Of a stretch of 64,000 nt of DNA, positions 16,568 to 26,129 are shown piece after piece. Source of the stretch: Calditrichota bacterium (GTDB lineage: Bacteria; Calditrichota; Calditrichia; Calditrichales; J004); the NCBI GenBank assembly GCA_013112635.1, contig JABFGF010000001.1, forward strand, positions 248,001-312,000, in the 5' to 3' direction. How positions within the stretch are numbered: position 1 is the first letter of the stretch; every line of letters starts with the position of its first letter. A model generated the notes under the pieces. It was not told where the DNA came from. It was given only the letters and a program-made list of their open reading frames with translations, and did not search any database. Both the position numbers and the translations under genes were made by a program.

Positions 16568-18157
16568 ATGAACGATGTGGTGGCCCAACTCACTCAGTTT
16601 TTCTTACAATACTCTTTAAAGCAAAGGGCAATTATCACGGCAATAATTGTTGGCTTTTTATCAATTGTAATTGCATTGTTAATGTGGGCAAATAAAACAG
16701 AGTATGAATTACTTTTTGCAAACCTTGCTCCTCAGGATGCAAGTGAAATTGTAACAAACCTAAGTAATGATAAAATAAAATACAGGTTGGAAAACGGCGG
16801 AACTACAATTTATGTGCAGCAGGATAAAATGGAAGAAATGCGCATTCGTTTTCACAGCCTGGGTGCTGGTAGCAATGCTCCACAAGGGTTTGATGATATT
16901 TTTGATCCGGAGAAGCAAAATATCGGAGAGACGACAAACATGCAGCGGGTAAAAATAATCCGTGCAAAAGAAGGCGAGCTAATGAAAACCCTTAATTCCA
17001 TGATTTGGATAAAGGGAAGCAGGGTTCATTTAAATATCCCGGAAAGAAGATTGTTTGAAGATGACCGACGCGGATCGGCCTCCGTTTTTCTGGTTTTAAA
17101 CAGATCGTCTGTTCAGGAATCGCAGATAAAAAGCATACCGGCTTTAATCTCCGGAAGCATTGATGGAATACAACCAGAAGATGTGCGGGTAATGGATTCT
17201 CGGGGGAATTTGCTTTATAACGGCGAGAAAGAAAACACGCTTGGACTTTCCGGAACACAGTGGGAATTAACCAATTCTGTATCCAATGAAATAAAATTAA
17301 AAGCACGCAATATAGTTGAAAGCAGCGTTGGTTTTGGCAATTCAAGTGTTCAGGTTGGTGTTGAATTAAATTTTGATCAGGTTCAACAGACAATTGAAGA
17401 TATTGATCCGGATGATGTAACCGTTTTAAGTGAAGAGATAATAAATGAATCCAACCAGGATAATGTTGACTCATCTACCGCTGCTGTTGAGAACAGCGTA
17501 ACAAATTATGAATTTAGCAAAACTGTAAGAAATATAGTTCATGGTACAGGAAATATAAAAAGACTTTCGGTTGCTGTTGCAGTAAACGGAAAATATGAAA
17601 CAATTATTACGGATGATGGCGAAGAAAACCAACAATACGTTCCAAGAACTCCACAGGAACTGGAGGACTTAACAACATTGGTGAAAGGCGCGATTGGTTA
17701 TAATGAAGAGCGTGGAGATGTGGTTAATGTCATAAACATTCAGTTTGCCGATCCGGTTGTTTATGAAGGCGGATTCATCGACAATTTTAAAGATTTTGAA
17801 ATGTGGAAAGAAATTTTCATGTACTTGCTGATTGCAGTTGGTCTTTACCTGGGTTTTAATCTTGTAAAAGGTTTAATGAATACAGAAGCCACCAGCAAAA
17901 TTCTTATCCCGTTTGAGCTTCAGAAGAAAGCTTTGGCAAGTGGAAAAGAAAACAGTTTAATAGCAGCAGCAAAAGAAAAAACACCGGAAGAAGAAATTGA
18001 TGAAGATATTTATATTGCAAAGCTAAGTCCTGAAGCACGTGCAAGGATGAAAGCAAATGATAAAATGACTCAGGATGTAATCGCGTTTGCTGAACAAAAT
18101 CCAGAGCAAGTCACCGGATTAATGCGAGCCTGGTTAGCAGAACAACCTAAAGCATAA
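16568..18157 (+). CDS. fliF: Flagellar MS-ring protein FliF
   Basis: FliF builds the MS ring in the inner membrane, the base of the motor and housing of the export gate. The 529-residue protein has an N-terminal membrane segment (about residues 20-40), YscJ/FliF ring-building domains with the signature LERRLFEDD-like segment (NIPERRLFEDDRRGSASVFL), and a second membrane segment near 418-438 (IFMYLLIAVGLYLGF). The C-terminal cytoplasmic tail that binds FliG is present (AKLSPEARARMKANDKM). Length is normal. Confidence 0.97.
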   Translation: MNDVVAQLTQFFLQYSLKQRAIITAIIVGFLSIVIALLMWANKTEYELLFANLAPQDASEIVTNLSNDKIKYRLENGGTTIYVQQDKMEEMRIRFHSLGAGSNAPQGFDDIFDPEKQNIGETTNMQRVKIIRAKEGELMKTLNSMIWIKGSRVHLNIPERRLFEDDRRGSASVFLVLNRSSVQESQIKSIPALISGSIDGIQPEDVRVMDSRGNLLYNGEKENTLGLSGTQWELTNSVSNEIKLKARNIVESSVGFGNSSVQVGVELNFDQVQQTIEDIDPDDVTVLSEEIINESNQDNVDSSTAAVENSVTNYEFSKTVRNIVHGTGNIKRLSVAVAVNGKYETIITDDGEENQQYVPRTPQELEDLTTLVKGAIGYNEERGDVVNVINIQFADPVVYEGGFIDNFKDFEMWKEIFMYLLIAVGLYLGFNLVKGLMNTEATSKILIPFELQKKALASGKENSLIAAAKEKTPEEEIDEDIYIAKLSPEARARMKANDKMTQDVIAFAEQNPEQVTGLMRAWLAEQPKA

Positions 18158-18173
18158 ATAAAAGAAAGTAAAC

Positions 18174-19217
18174 ATGGCAGAAGAAGTAAAAGAACAAACT
18201 GAAGAAAAACAGCAGATACAACCACTATCGGCAGTTGAAAAATGCGCCTTGTTAATGGTTTCCTTTGGCTCAGAAATAGCTGGCGAAATAATGCGCAGTT
18301 TCACTGAAAAAGAAGGTGAGAAAATTTCAATTGCAATTGCAACCATGTACAATGTTCCGGTTGAAACACTAAGCCAAACCATCGAAGAGTTTTACCAAAT
18401 GATGATGGCCAATAAGTACATTGTTCAGGGTGGTTTAGGGTATGCTCGGGAAGCACTTGAAAATGCTTATGGCCTTAAAAAAGCAGAAGAAATTTTGAAA
18501 CGTGTTGAAGCGGCAACAGAAGTTAGTGCCTTTTACTTACTACAAACTGTGGATGACAAACAACTATTAAACTTTTTACAAAATGAACATCCCCAGACTG
18601 CAGCATTAATTCTGGCCAACTTAAAACCACAGCAAGCGGCGGGAATACTCTCGGAGTTACCGGAGGAGTATCAATATGAAATCGCTTACAGGGTTGCTAC
18701 TATGGAAAAAACATCTCCTGAATTAATTGAAGATATTGAGGATGTTTTAAGAGAACAAATGGGCTCTATTTTTGGTGGTGGCTTAAGCAAAACAGGTGGT
18801 GTTGGCACTGTTGCAGAAATTCTTAATTCTGTTTCCCGTACATCAGAGAAAAATATTCTTACCAATTTACGAGAACGTGATGCAGACCTGGCTTCTGAAA
18901 TTAATGATATGATGTTTATATTTGAAGATTTGATTGGACTTCCGGCAGCTGTTATACAATCAATTCTGAAAGAAGTACAATCAAATTCCATTGCCATGGC
19001 ATTAAAAGCTACAACTCCGGAACTGCGTGATAAGATATTTGATAATATGTCTGAACGTGCGGCGGGTATGCTAAAAGAGGAATTAGATTATATGGGACCT
19101 GTGAGGCTCAAAGATGTTGAAACGGCCCAAAAAGACATTCTCGATGTTGCAAGGAAGCTGGAAGAAACCGGCGAGATACAACTAACGCGTGGCGAAGAAG
19201 AGGAACTGGTAGGATAA
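18174..19217 (+). CDS. fliG: Flagellar motor switch protein FliG
   Basis: FliG is the rotor protein that receives torque from MotA and couples FliF to FliM. The 347-residue protein has the three FliG domains: N (about 20-110), middle with the EHPQTAALIL motif, and C with the torque helix (AMALKATTPELRDKIFDNMS followed by ERAAGMLKEELDYMGPVRLKDVE). Charged residues typical of the torque helix are present. It lies 16 bases after fliF. Confidence 0.97.
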   Translation: MAEEVKEQTEEKQQIQPLSAVEKCALLMVSFGSEIAGEIMRSFTEKEGEKISIAIATMYNVPVETLSQTIEEFYQMMMANKYIVQGGLGYAREALENAYGLKKAEEILKRVEAATEVSAFYLLQTVDDKQLLNFLQNEHPQTAALILANLKPQQAAGILSELPEEYQYEIAYRVATMEKTSPELIEDIEDVLREQMGSIFGGGLSKTGGVGTVAEILNSVSRTSEKNILTNLRERDADLASEINDMMFIFEDLIGLPAAVIQSILKEVQSNSIAMALKATTPELRDKIFDNMSERAAGMLKEELDYMGPVRLKDVETAQKDILDVARKLEETGEIQLTRGEEEELVG

Positions 19218-19219
19218 AT

Positions 19220-19912
19220 ATGGCTGAATCTGTAATAAAAATGGGGCGAAAGCTACGCGGGATAAGATATCATAATGTTTATAAAAATGAAGATATCCAG
19301 GACTCAGCAGGAAGTGATTCCGGCGGGCGTTCACCGAACCAGATAATGAATGATGCGCGCAAGATTAAAAATCTGGAAGACCAGGTGAGAAATCTGGAAA
19401 AAGAGCTGCAAAAATCGCGAGAGGATTCTTTTCAGGCAGGATATGATGAAGGTAAACAGCGAACTTTTCAAGAAGCACAAAACAAGGTTGAAGCCGTGCA
19501 TCATGAAATGAAACAGTTGGAATTAAAGTATATTGAAACCATTGAACAAATGGAGCAGCTGCTTTTAGATCTTGCTAAGGTGATGGCCAAAGAAGTGATT
19601 CAACAGGAGATAAAACTAAACGAGCAAACAGATACAATCTTGATGGAGCGTTTAAGAAAATTATTAAGCGATGTAATTGAACAAAATAACATTATTATTG
19701 AAGTGAATACTCAACAATTAGGTTCTCTCAAAAACGAATTAACAGCAGAAAAACTGGGTCTAACAGAAAAAAGTGAAGTAAGAATTGTTGGAAGTGACAG
19801 CCTGAATCCGGGCGAAGCACATATTGAAACTGAGGATTATTTTATTGATGGTACATTTGAAAACCATACTGATAAAATTCGCAGTGAATTAATCAAAAGG
19901 TCTGACAAATGA
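19220..19912 (+). CDS. fliH: Flagellar assembly protein FliH
   Basis: FliH regulates the FliI export ATPase and docks it at the export gate. The 230-residue protein has a charged coiled-coil middle (about 45-125, rich in Glu, Gln and Lys, including AGYDEGKQRTFQEAQNK) and a C-terminal FliI-binding domain (SLNPGEAHIETEDYFIDGTF). It begins two bases after fliG and overlaps fliI by four bases. Confidence 0.92.
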   Translation: MAESVIKMGRKLRGIRYHNVYKNEDIQDSAGSDSGGRSPNQIMNDARKIKNLEDQVRNLEKELQKSREDSFQAGYDEGKQRTFQEAQNKVEAVHHEMKQLELKYIETIEQMEQLLLDLAKVMAKEVIQQEIKLNEQTDTILMERLRKLLSDVIEQNNIIIEVNTQQLGSLKNELTAEKLGLTEKSEVRIVGSDSLNPGEAHIETEDYFIDGTFENHTDKIRSELIKRSDK

Positions 19913-21234
19913 GTTATCTCCAGAATAAATTTGAGCAATTTAAAGCGGATGCACCGTTTATGAATCCCGTTTTAGTTGACGGCAAAGTAAGCAAAGCGGC
20001 CGGATTAATAATTGAAGCAACTTCAAAGTCTGGTACTGTCGGTGATGTATGTGATATTTTCCTGCAACCGGGGCAATCTGTCCGCTCGGAAATTGTTGGA
20101 TTTAAAAATAATAAAATTTTGCTTATGCCTTTAGGAGAAACCGTTGGAGTCGCTCCCGGAAGCAGGGTTCGTTTAAATCCGGAGCCTTTAAAAGTTCCGG
20201 TGAGCAATGCCTTGTTGGGAAGAGTTCTAAATGGCCTTGGTGCACCGATTGATGGAAAAGCGCCTGTTTTTTCAAAGAATATGCGCAGTGTTTACAACGC
20301 GCCTCCAAACCCGCTAATTCGTCAGCGCATAACGGAAAGACTGGAAACAGGTATCCGCGCAATTGATGGGCTGGTTACTTTGGGCAAAGGGCAACGTGTG
20401 GGGATTTTTGCAGGTAGTGGTGTTGGTAAAAGTGTGCTATTAGGGATGATGGCACGCTATACCGATGCCGATGTAAATGTAATTGTTATGGTTGGGGAAC
20501 GTGGCCGGGAAGTACGAGATTTTATTGAACGGGATCTCGGCGAAGAAGGCCTAAAAAAATCTGTTGTGATTGTTGCAACTTCGGACCAGGCAGCCACGGT
20601 TCGCATAAAAAGCGCCTTAATCGGGACAACCATTGCAGAGTATTTTCGGGATCAGGGCAAAAATGTTTTATTGCTGATGGATTCGTTGACAAGGGTTTCA
20701 ATGGCACAAAGAGAAATTGGCCTTGCGATTGGTGAGCCGCCGGCTTCAAAAGGGTATACACCGTCTGTATTTGCTTTAATGCCAAGATTGTTGGAACGGG
20801 CGGGAAACAGTGACAAAGGCAGTATAACCGGGCTTTACACGGTTTTAGTAGATGGCGATGATATGGATGAACCAATCGCTGATGCGGCACGCTCAATTTT
20901 AGACGGCCATATTGTTTTATCTAGAAAAATTGCCACAAAAGGCCACTATCCGGCAATCGATGTTTTGGAAAGTGTGAGCCGCGTTAAAAATGAGGTTATG
21001 ACTGATAATCAAAAAAATATATCGTTAAAACTTTTAGAGCAAATGGCAACATATCGCGAATCGGAAGATTTGATAAACATTGGTGCATATAGCAAAGGCA
21101 CAAGTACAAAAATAGATAACGCAATTGACAATACTGAAAACATTAACACATTTTTACGCCAGGATATCGAAGATAAATCAAACTTTTTGCAAACCATGGG
21201 TAAGCTGGAAGAAATTGGAAAAGGTGCATTGTGA
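19909..21234 (+). CDS. fliI: Flagellum-specific export ATPase FliI
   Basis: FliI is the hexameric ATPase of the flagellar type III export apparatus. The 441-residue protein has an N-terminal beta-barrel domain, Walker A GIFAGSGVGKS (165-175), Walker B (NVLLLMDSLTR) and the conserved VGERGREVRDF segment. All catalytic motifs are intact. It overlaps fliH (ATGA) and fliJ by one to four bases, consistent with coupled synthesis of the ATPase complex. Confidence 0.97.
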   Translation: MSYLQNKFEQFKADAPFMNPVLVDGKVSKAAGLIIEATSKSGTVGDVCDIFLQPGQSVRSEIVGFKNNKILLMPLGETVGVAPGSRVRLNPEPLKVPVSNALLGRVLNGLGAPIDGKAPVFSKNMRSVYNAPPNPLIRQRITERLETGIRAIDGLVTLGKGQRVGIFAGSGVGKSVLLGMMARYTDADVNVIVMVGERGREVRDFIERDLGEEGLKKSVVIVATSDQAATVRIKSALIGTTIAEYFRDQGKNVLLLMDSLTRVSMAQREIGLAIGEPPASKGYTPSVFALMPRLLERAGNSDKGSITGLYTVLVDGDDMDEPIADAARSILDGHIVLSRKIATKGHYPAIDVLESVSRVKNEVMTDNQKNISLKLLEQMATYRESEDLINIGAYSKGTSTKIDNAIDNTENINTFLRQDIEDKSNFLQTMGKLEEIGKGAL

Positions 21235-21671
21235 TGGCAAAATTTAATTTTCCTTTACAAAAACTGCTAAATCTTAAAAAGTACAGCGAAGATCAGAAAG
21301 CGATTTCACTAGGTCAGGCACAAGCGGCTTTGAATAAAGAGCTATACCAATTGAAAACTTTTGAAGAAATGAAAAATTCTCTTTTTAACGGTGATGATTT
21401 TATTAGTGTAAATTTAAATGCACTACGCTCATCCAACGAATATCTGATCCAGATAAACAACCAGATTGAGCAGCAGAAACAAAAAATCGCTCTGGCAGAA
21501 AAAGAGGTGGATGAAAAGAGAACCGTTTTGATGAAAGCTAATCAGGAAAAAAAATCAGTTGAATTGTTAAAAGATAACCAAAAACAGGTTTTTAAAAAGG
21601 AAGCCAACAGGGTTTCACAAATAAAAGAAGACGAAGTTGCTTCACGAATAGTTCAAAGTAACAGAATGTGA
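21234..21671 (+). CDS. fliJ: Flagellar export protein FliJ
   Basis: FliJ is the coiled-coil stalk of the FliHIJ export ATPase. The 145-residue protein is almost entirely heptad-like helix, starting with FPLQKLLNLKKYSEDQKAI, typical of FliJ. ATG 21234 overlaps the fliI stop (TGATG); a GTG at 21231 is a less likely start. It is followed after 10 bases by the motE-like gene. Confidence 0.9.
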   Translation: MAKFNFPLQKLLNLKKYSEDQKAISLGQAQAALNKELYQLKTFEEMKNSLFNGDDFISVNLNALRSSNEYLIQINNQIEQQKQKIALAEKEVDEKRTVLMKANQEKKSVELLKDNQKQVFKKEANRVSQIKEDEVASRIVQSNRM

Positions 21672-21681
21672 AATTGAAAAT

Positions 21682-22188
21682 ATGAAAGCTTTAATTATTT
21701 CTTTTATAGGAATGCTGATAATGATTGGAATTGTTTATGGAGCCTTATTATATGTAAAAGGGGAACAACAAAGAGTTATTGCAGAGCTTGCTGCAAATGA
21801 TTCAACATTCACTTTAGAGAAGCCTCTTTCCGAAACAGACAGTTTGAAAAAAATTGTTGAGATGAAAGAGCAGGAGATAACCAAAAAAGAAACAAAATTA
21901 GACAGTTTGAAAAACGATGCAAAAAAGCAGGTTGAATTAGCAAAAAAAGAGGCTGTAAAAATTGCTGAAGAAGAAAATGATACTATGAAACAGGAAAAGG
22001 CTCTATCAATGGCTAAAACTTTTGAAAAAATGAGTATAAAGCAAATCGCCCCCATTTTGAGAAATCTTGATGATCAGACAGTAATGATGATTTACACAAA
22101 TACGGGTAATCGTTTTAAAAAGAATATTTTATTGGCGGTTAATGAAAAAAGGGCAGCACTAATTACAAAAGAATTTATCAATAATTGA
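21682..22188 (+). CDS. MotE/YlxF-like flagellar protein
   Basis: A 168-residue inner-membrane-anchored protein. Residues 3-25 form one membrane segment, followed by a charged coiled coil (about 50-110) and a C-terminal MgtE-N/FliG-like helical domain (FEKMSIKQIAPILRNLDDQTVMM). This architecture and its position between fliJ and fliK match YlxF of Bacillus and the MotE family, proposed to stabilise motor or export components. The exact role here is unknown. Confidence 0.8.
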   Translation: MKALIISFIGMLIMIGIVYGALLYVKGEQQRVIAELAANDSTFTLEKPLSETDSLKKIVEMKEQEITKKETKLDSLKNDAKKQVELAKKEAVKIAEEENDTMKQEKALSMAKTFEKMSIKQIAPILRNLDDQTVMMIYTNTGNRFKKNILLAVNEKRAALITKEFINN

Positions 22189-22197
22189 GCAAAAAAT

Positions 22198-24846
22198 ATG
22201 AAAAACAATAATGTTTCAGTAGCATCAAAAAAAATGATGGGTTTGAATACTTTGGTTAATAAACTCGGAAAATCTTCTTCAATTGGTTCCGGGAAAGGAT
22301 TTGCTGCATTTATTGATACACTAATCACAAATCTGAAATCCGCCAAATCTGAAAAACCTTTAGTGAATGATCGGCTGGCAACACCTGCATTAATCTCAAA
22401 AAGTAATGGACTTTTTGGCAATACACCATCAGAAAAAAATACGCAGTTAATCTTTGAATCTGACAAATCTGTTGAAGGAATAAATACGCATGTTTCTAAA
22501 GAAAAGAAAGCACTACTTCAAATAGACAACGATGTTATGGCAGAAACGTCAGTTGCTTCATTGTTAAACAGTTTTGAAAAAATCAATCAACTTGAAATTG
22601 GTAAGCCAGCTGAAAAAATAAAATTAGTGGATAATTCTACTGATAATTCTGAAACCAAAATTATGGCCAGGTCCACTTTCAAATCTTTTATAAAAGAATT
22701 AAAAAACAATTCACTAAACAACCCTACAGAAAATAAAGTTGTAAAAAAATTATTGAAAGAGCCGGTGCCGGTTCAGAAAGCTGTCTATTCAATTATAAAG
22801 GAAATTGCAGAATTATCTGTTAAACAAACTGTCATATCAAATGTGAATGTTCCTGATAAATCAGGTTTAAAAAATAACGAAACGTTGATTCAGAAACCTA
22901 AAACCGCGATAAGTTTGAAAAATAGCAAAGAATTTATCTCAGACAGTAAGAGTGCAGCTTCTAAAAAAATAGCATCCAATAGCAAACCACTTGCAAATGA
23001 AATAGCCAAAAACACTCCGGATACTAATAGCCAAAAGCTTAAAAGTTTAGCTGTGAAAAATGAAGCTTCAAAAGTAGTGAATACAGCTGCGGCGAAACAG
23101 GATAATAAAATTGATGTGCTTAAAAATTTAGGGGTAAAAAATAACAGTACACCACAAAATAATGAGAATTCAAAAGCGGAAATAAAAATCAAAACCGCAC
23201 CTGCACCTGTAGTAAATAAAAATGTAATTTTAAAAAACCAAAGTCTACAAACCGCTGAAATATTGACAAAAACATCAAGTGAAAATATTGACTTTGATGT
23301 TGAAGAAAAAAAAGAAACAAAGTTTATTTATGTCGGCAGAAAGGATAACAAAAACCGTGTTTCTGTAGAAGTTAAAAACAACCAGGCCATTGTAACTGCC
23401 CACAATATTAACAAAAAAAACCTCTCAAAAGCTTCAGGATATATAAAAAGCTTAGTTAGAAATAATTTTGAAAAGCCGGGAACTACTGAGGCAAAAAATG
23501 GATATGTAAAAACAATTTTAAAAGAAGAGCAAAGTGCGAAAACAGCGGTAAACGAAAACATCAAAAGCGACTTTTTAAAGAAGACTGTATCAAATATTTC
23601 AAAAAGAGAAGAGCTAAAAGTGGCTGCTCAGCGATCTGTAAAATCGAATATTAAAAATATCCACCGTGAAAAAAATGAGCCTAAAGTCATTATTAAAACA
23701 GAGAAAGTTTTTACAACAAAATCTGTGCAACAAAATTTGAAAACAGAGGCCAATCAGCAACCATTAGAAATCTCTAAAACTGATAATAAACCAATCGTAA
23801 AAGAGATAATTGATTTCAATGTAAATAAAAATCTGAAAGTAAAGTTTGTTTTTACAGATGAGGTTGTTAAGGAAGTCCGTAAGCCAAAAATAAATCAACA
23901 TCAAGAAAATAAACCTGATAAAACATTTAGTAGAAACGAACCACTTAAAAATTTCTCTTTGAATGAACTTTTAAGAAATAATGGTTTTAGGGGGGAATTC
24001 TCAAAATCTGTTAAATCAAATCCTGTAAAAGTAACAACAGGGGAAACTACTGTTGTAAATGATTTGAATTTAACAAACCCGGTTAAGAAAAATGAAAAAT
24101 CCAGGGTTAACACACATAATGATAAAAGAGAAACTAATTCGTTTTTAAAAGATGATAATTCCTTTGAGAATCAGGTAAAACCAACAAAAAAAATAGAAAC
24201 TAATTCCGTAACAAAAGAAATCTCAAAAAATACTTTTCAAACCAATTTTTCATCTGAACCAATAAGCGGGAAACCAGAAAAATTACAATCAATTAATGAT
24301 GAAAACTTTAACAGCAACGTAACAAAAAAAGATTCTCAGAACGAGGTACCTTTGGTGCGTACAGTCGAAGAAGCGATTGTGAGTAATAACCAAGCGCCAA
24401 AAGTAACCAATGCAGTTTTTACTAAACCGGTTGTACAGGCCAAGTACATTTCCGGAATTATTCAAAGTTATTATGACTCATCAAACCAGGCATTTACTCA
24501 AAGCCAGGTTGTGGTTGATGCCGGTAAAATGGGTAGCCTGGATATACGCCTAAACAAGGATTCAGGCTCACAGACTATTTTAATATTGGTGGAAAATGAT
24601 ACAATTAAAACAGAAATGGCGCGCATTCTACCGCATCTTGCTGAAAGTTTACAAAGCAAAGGTGTGCCAATAAATTCAGTAAATATCGATATTGGACAAT
24701 CCTGGAATAAAAATAATAAACGGAATAATAATAAAAACAATTCTAAACAAAATCTTTCACAAACAATGGAGGGAATAAATGATAAAGACGCCACCATAAA
24801 CTCAAAGAAATATTATGGTTATAATACCATGGATATAACCGCATAA
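22198..24846 (+). CDS. fliK: Flagellar hook-length control protein FliK (very long)
   Basis: FliK is the secreted ruler that measures the hook and switches export specificity through FlhB. The 882 residues make it about twice the usual length. Residues 1-750 are low-complexity, rich in Lys, Asn, Ser and Thr and probably unfolded, with AAA-rich codons. The C-terminal 100 residues carry the conserved Flg_hook domain (GSLDIRLNKDSGSQTILILV), followed by a short Asn/Lys-rich tail. Position between fliJ/motE and flgD is canonical. The extended ruler region predicts a long hook, but this is inference. Confidence 0.9.
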   Translation: MKNNNVSVASKKMMGLNTLVNKLGKSSSIGSGKGFAAFIDTLITNLKSAKSEKPLVNDRLATPALISKSNGLFGNTPSEKNTQLIFESDKSVEGINTHVSKEKKALLQIDNDVMAETSVASLLNSFEKINQLEIGKPAEKIKLVDNSTDNSETKIMARSTFKSFIKELKNNSLNNPTENKVVKKLLKEPVPVQKAVYSIIKEIAELSVKQTVISNVNVPDKSGLKNNETLIQKPKTAISLKNSKEFISDSKSAASKKIASNSKPLANEIAKNTPDTNSQKLKSLAVKNEASKVVNTAAAKQDNKIDVLKNLGVKNNSTPQNNENSKAEIKIKTAPAPVVNKNVILKNQSLQTAEILTKTSSENIDFDVEEKKETKFIYVGRKDNKNRVSVEVKNNQAIVTAHNINKKNLSKASGYIKSLVRNNFEKPGTTEAKNGYVKTILKEEQSAKTAVNENIKSDFLKKTVSNISKREELKVAAQRSVKSNIKNIHREKNEPKVIIKTEKVFTTKSVQQNLKTEANQQPLEISKTDNKPIVKEIIDFNVNKNLKVKFVFTDEVVKEVRKPKINQHQENKPDKTFSRNEPLKNFSLNELLRNNGFRGEFSKSVKSNPVKVTTGETTVVNDLNLTNPVKKNEKSRVNTHNDKRETNSFLKDDNSFENQVKPTKKIETNSVTKEISKNTFQTNFSSEPISGKPEKLQSINDENFNSNVTKKDSQNEVPLVRTVEEAIVSNNQAPKVTNAVFTKPVVQAKYISGIIQSYYDSSNQAFTQSQVVVDAGKMGSLDIRLNKDSGSQTILILVENDTIKTEMARILPHLAESLQSKGVPINSVNIDIGQSWNKNNKRNNNKNNSKQNLSQTMEGINDKDATINSKKYYGYNTMDITA

Positions 24847-24864
24847 ATTAAAGAAGGATAAATA

Positions 24865-25551
24865 ATGGATATAACACAAGTAACAAGTTCGAACTCGGCA
24901 ACAACAGATAACCTTTCCAACGTTTTTGAAAACGATTTGGGTAAAGAAGAGTTTCTGAACTTGCTAGTTGCGCAACTCCAGAATCAGGATCCGTTAAACC
25001 CGATGGAGGGGCAGGAGTTTGCCTCCCAACTGGCGCAGTTTAGCTCTGTTGAGCAGTTAACAAGTATTGATGGCAATATTGAAGACAGTATTAATACTGA
25101 TTTTGTATTGAGCCAAACAATTAACAATACATTAGCAACGACCTTAATAGGAAAGCAGATTACAGCTTTGGGAAACCAGGTGGAATTACAGCCTGATACG
25201 CCGGTGAACCTTCATTTTGAGTTGGCTGATTTTACTGAAAATGTAAGTGTTAATGTAATGGATGCTGCCGGGAATATTGTACGTACTATAGAAGCAAATA
25301 ATCTCTCTTCAGGAATTCAATCTGTGGAATGGGACGGCCTTGATAAAGATGGACTGGAATTACCTGAAGGAACTTATACTTTTGAAGTTGATGCAACAGA
25401 CAATGAAGGAACGGCTATTGATGTACAAGAACTCATTCGTGGCTTTGCTGGATCGTTGCAATATGAAGGCGGGCAGGCGATGTTCAAGATTGGCAATATA
25501 CGGGTTAATTTTGGTGATGTATTAGAAATATCAAGTGGATTAGGAGCATAA
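24865..25551 (+). CDS. flgD: Flagellar hook scaffold protein FlgD
   Basis: FlgD caps the growing hook. The 228-residue protein has the conserved N-terminal export and cap region (GKEEFLNLLVAQLQNQDPLN, then GQEFASQLAQFSSVEQL) and a C-terminal FlgD-type Ig/Tudor-like region with SGIQSVEWDGLDKDG. AAGGA upstream of the ATG is a good ribosome binding site. It directly precedes the TIGR02530-type gene. Confidence 0.96.
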   Translation: MDITQVTSSNSATTDNLSNVFENDLGKEEFLNLLVAQLQNQDPLNPMEGQEFASQLAQFSSVEQLTSIDGNIEDSINTDFVLSQTINNTLATTLIGKQITALGNQVELQPDTPVNLHFELADFTENVSVNVMDAAGNIVRTIEANNLSSGIQSVEWDGLDKDGLELPEGTYTFEVDATDNEGTAIDVQELIRGFAGSLQYEGGQAMFKIGNIRVNFGDVLEISSGLGA

Positions 25552-25552
25552 T

Positions 25553-25960
25553 ATGAAAGTTGCTGATCTTCAAATGCGGGCCAATATGTACCCGCTTCAG
25601 AATGATAAAATAAACCAGGCAAAAACAGGTGCCGCGCAAAAAGCTGATCAGGCCACAGCCGGGATTAATTTTGCAGATATCCTGCAGAAAAATGTAGAAG
25701 AAAACAGTACTGTTCAGTTTTCTGCCCATGCTGTAAAAAGGCTTGAAGAACGTTCTTTACCGGTTACAACAAATGATATTGAACGTTTAAATGCCGGTGT
25801 AAAGCAGGTTGATGCCAAAGGTGGAAAAAATTCACTGATTATGGTTGATGATACGGCATTTGTAGTAAGTGTTCGCAACAAAACAGTTATAACGGCAATT
25901 GATAAAACACTTACTGCGAGTAATGTATTTACAAACATTGACAGTGTGGCTTTTGTGTAG
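25553..25960 (+). CDS. Flagellar operon protein, TIGR02530/DUF3766 type
   Basis: A 135-residue protein with the pattern of the small 'flagellar operon protein' found between flgD and flgE in Firmicutes and others. The conserved part is about 50-135: FSAHAVKRLEERSLPVTTND, NSLIMVDDTAFVVSVRNKTV, TAIDK and VFTNIDSVAF. It begins one base after the flgD stop. Function is not established; the position suggests a hook-assembly role. Confidence 0.88.
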   Translation: MKVADLQMRANMYPLQNDKINQAKTGAAQKADQATAGINFADILQKNVEENSTVQFSAHAVKRLEERSLPVTTNDIERLNAGVKQVDAKGGKNSLIMVDDTAFVVSVRNKTVITAIDKTLTASNVFTNIDSVAFV

Positions 25961-26042
25961 CACTCGTCTCCTGATGATGAAGTAGGGAAGGGAAGTAAGA
26001 AGTTGGAAGTGAGAGACAAAATAAATAAATAATCATTAAATC

Positions 26043-26129
26043 GGGCTGGACCCAATAATCGGATAAACCGTAGGGAAGCCCTTGAACTCCGCTGACTGAT
26101 TGAGGCGGAACAAACTCAAGGAGAGTATT
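26043..26129 (+). promoter_or_regulatory. Structured flgE leader with two exclusive hairpins
   Basis: The 170-base gap ahead of flgE ends in a GC-richer block unlike other gaps here. Hairpin 1: GGGCT (26043-26047) with AGCCC (26077-26081), then CCC (26051-26053) with GGG (26073-26075), then CGG (26060-26062) with CCG (26068-26070). Hairpin 2: CCTTGA (26080-26085) with TCAAGG (26116-26121), enclosing TCCGC (26088-26092) with GCGGA (26105-26109). Hairpin 2 pairs the flgE ribosome binding site (AAGGAG, 26118-26123). The two hairpins compete for bases 26080-26081. This is the layout of a translational switch. It matches no riboswitch class that I can recall. Confidence 0.5.

Noticed and set aside
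26050-26081. TPP riboswitch (THI element) upstream of flgE
   Set aside because: The string around GGATAA...CC and GTAGGGAAG resembles the 3' arm of the thiamine pyrophosphate aptamer, but the 5' half with the CTGAGA motif and its helices is missing and the downstream gene is not thiamine-related. The similarity is probably chance.
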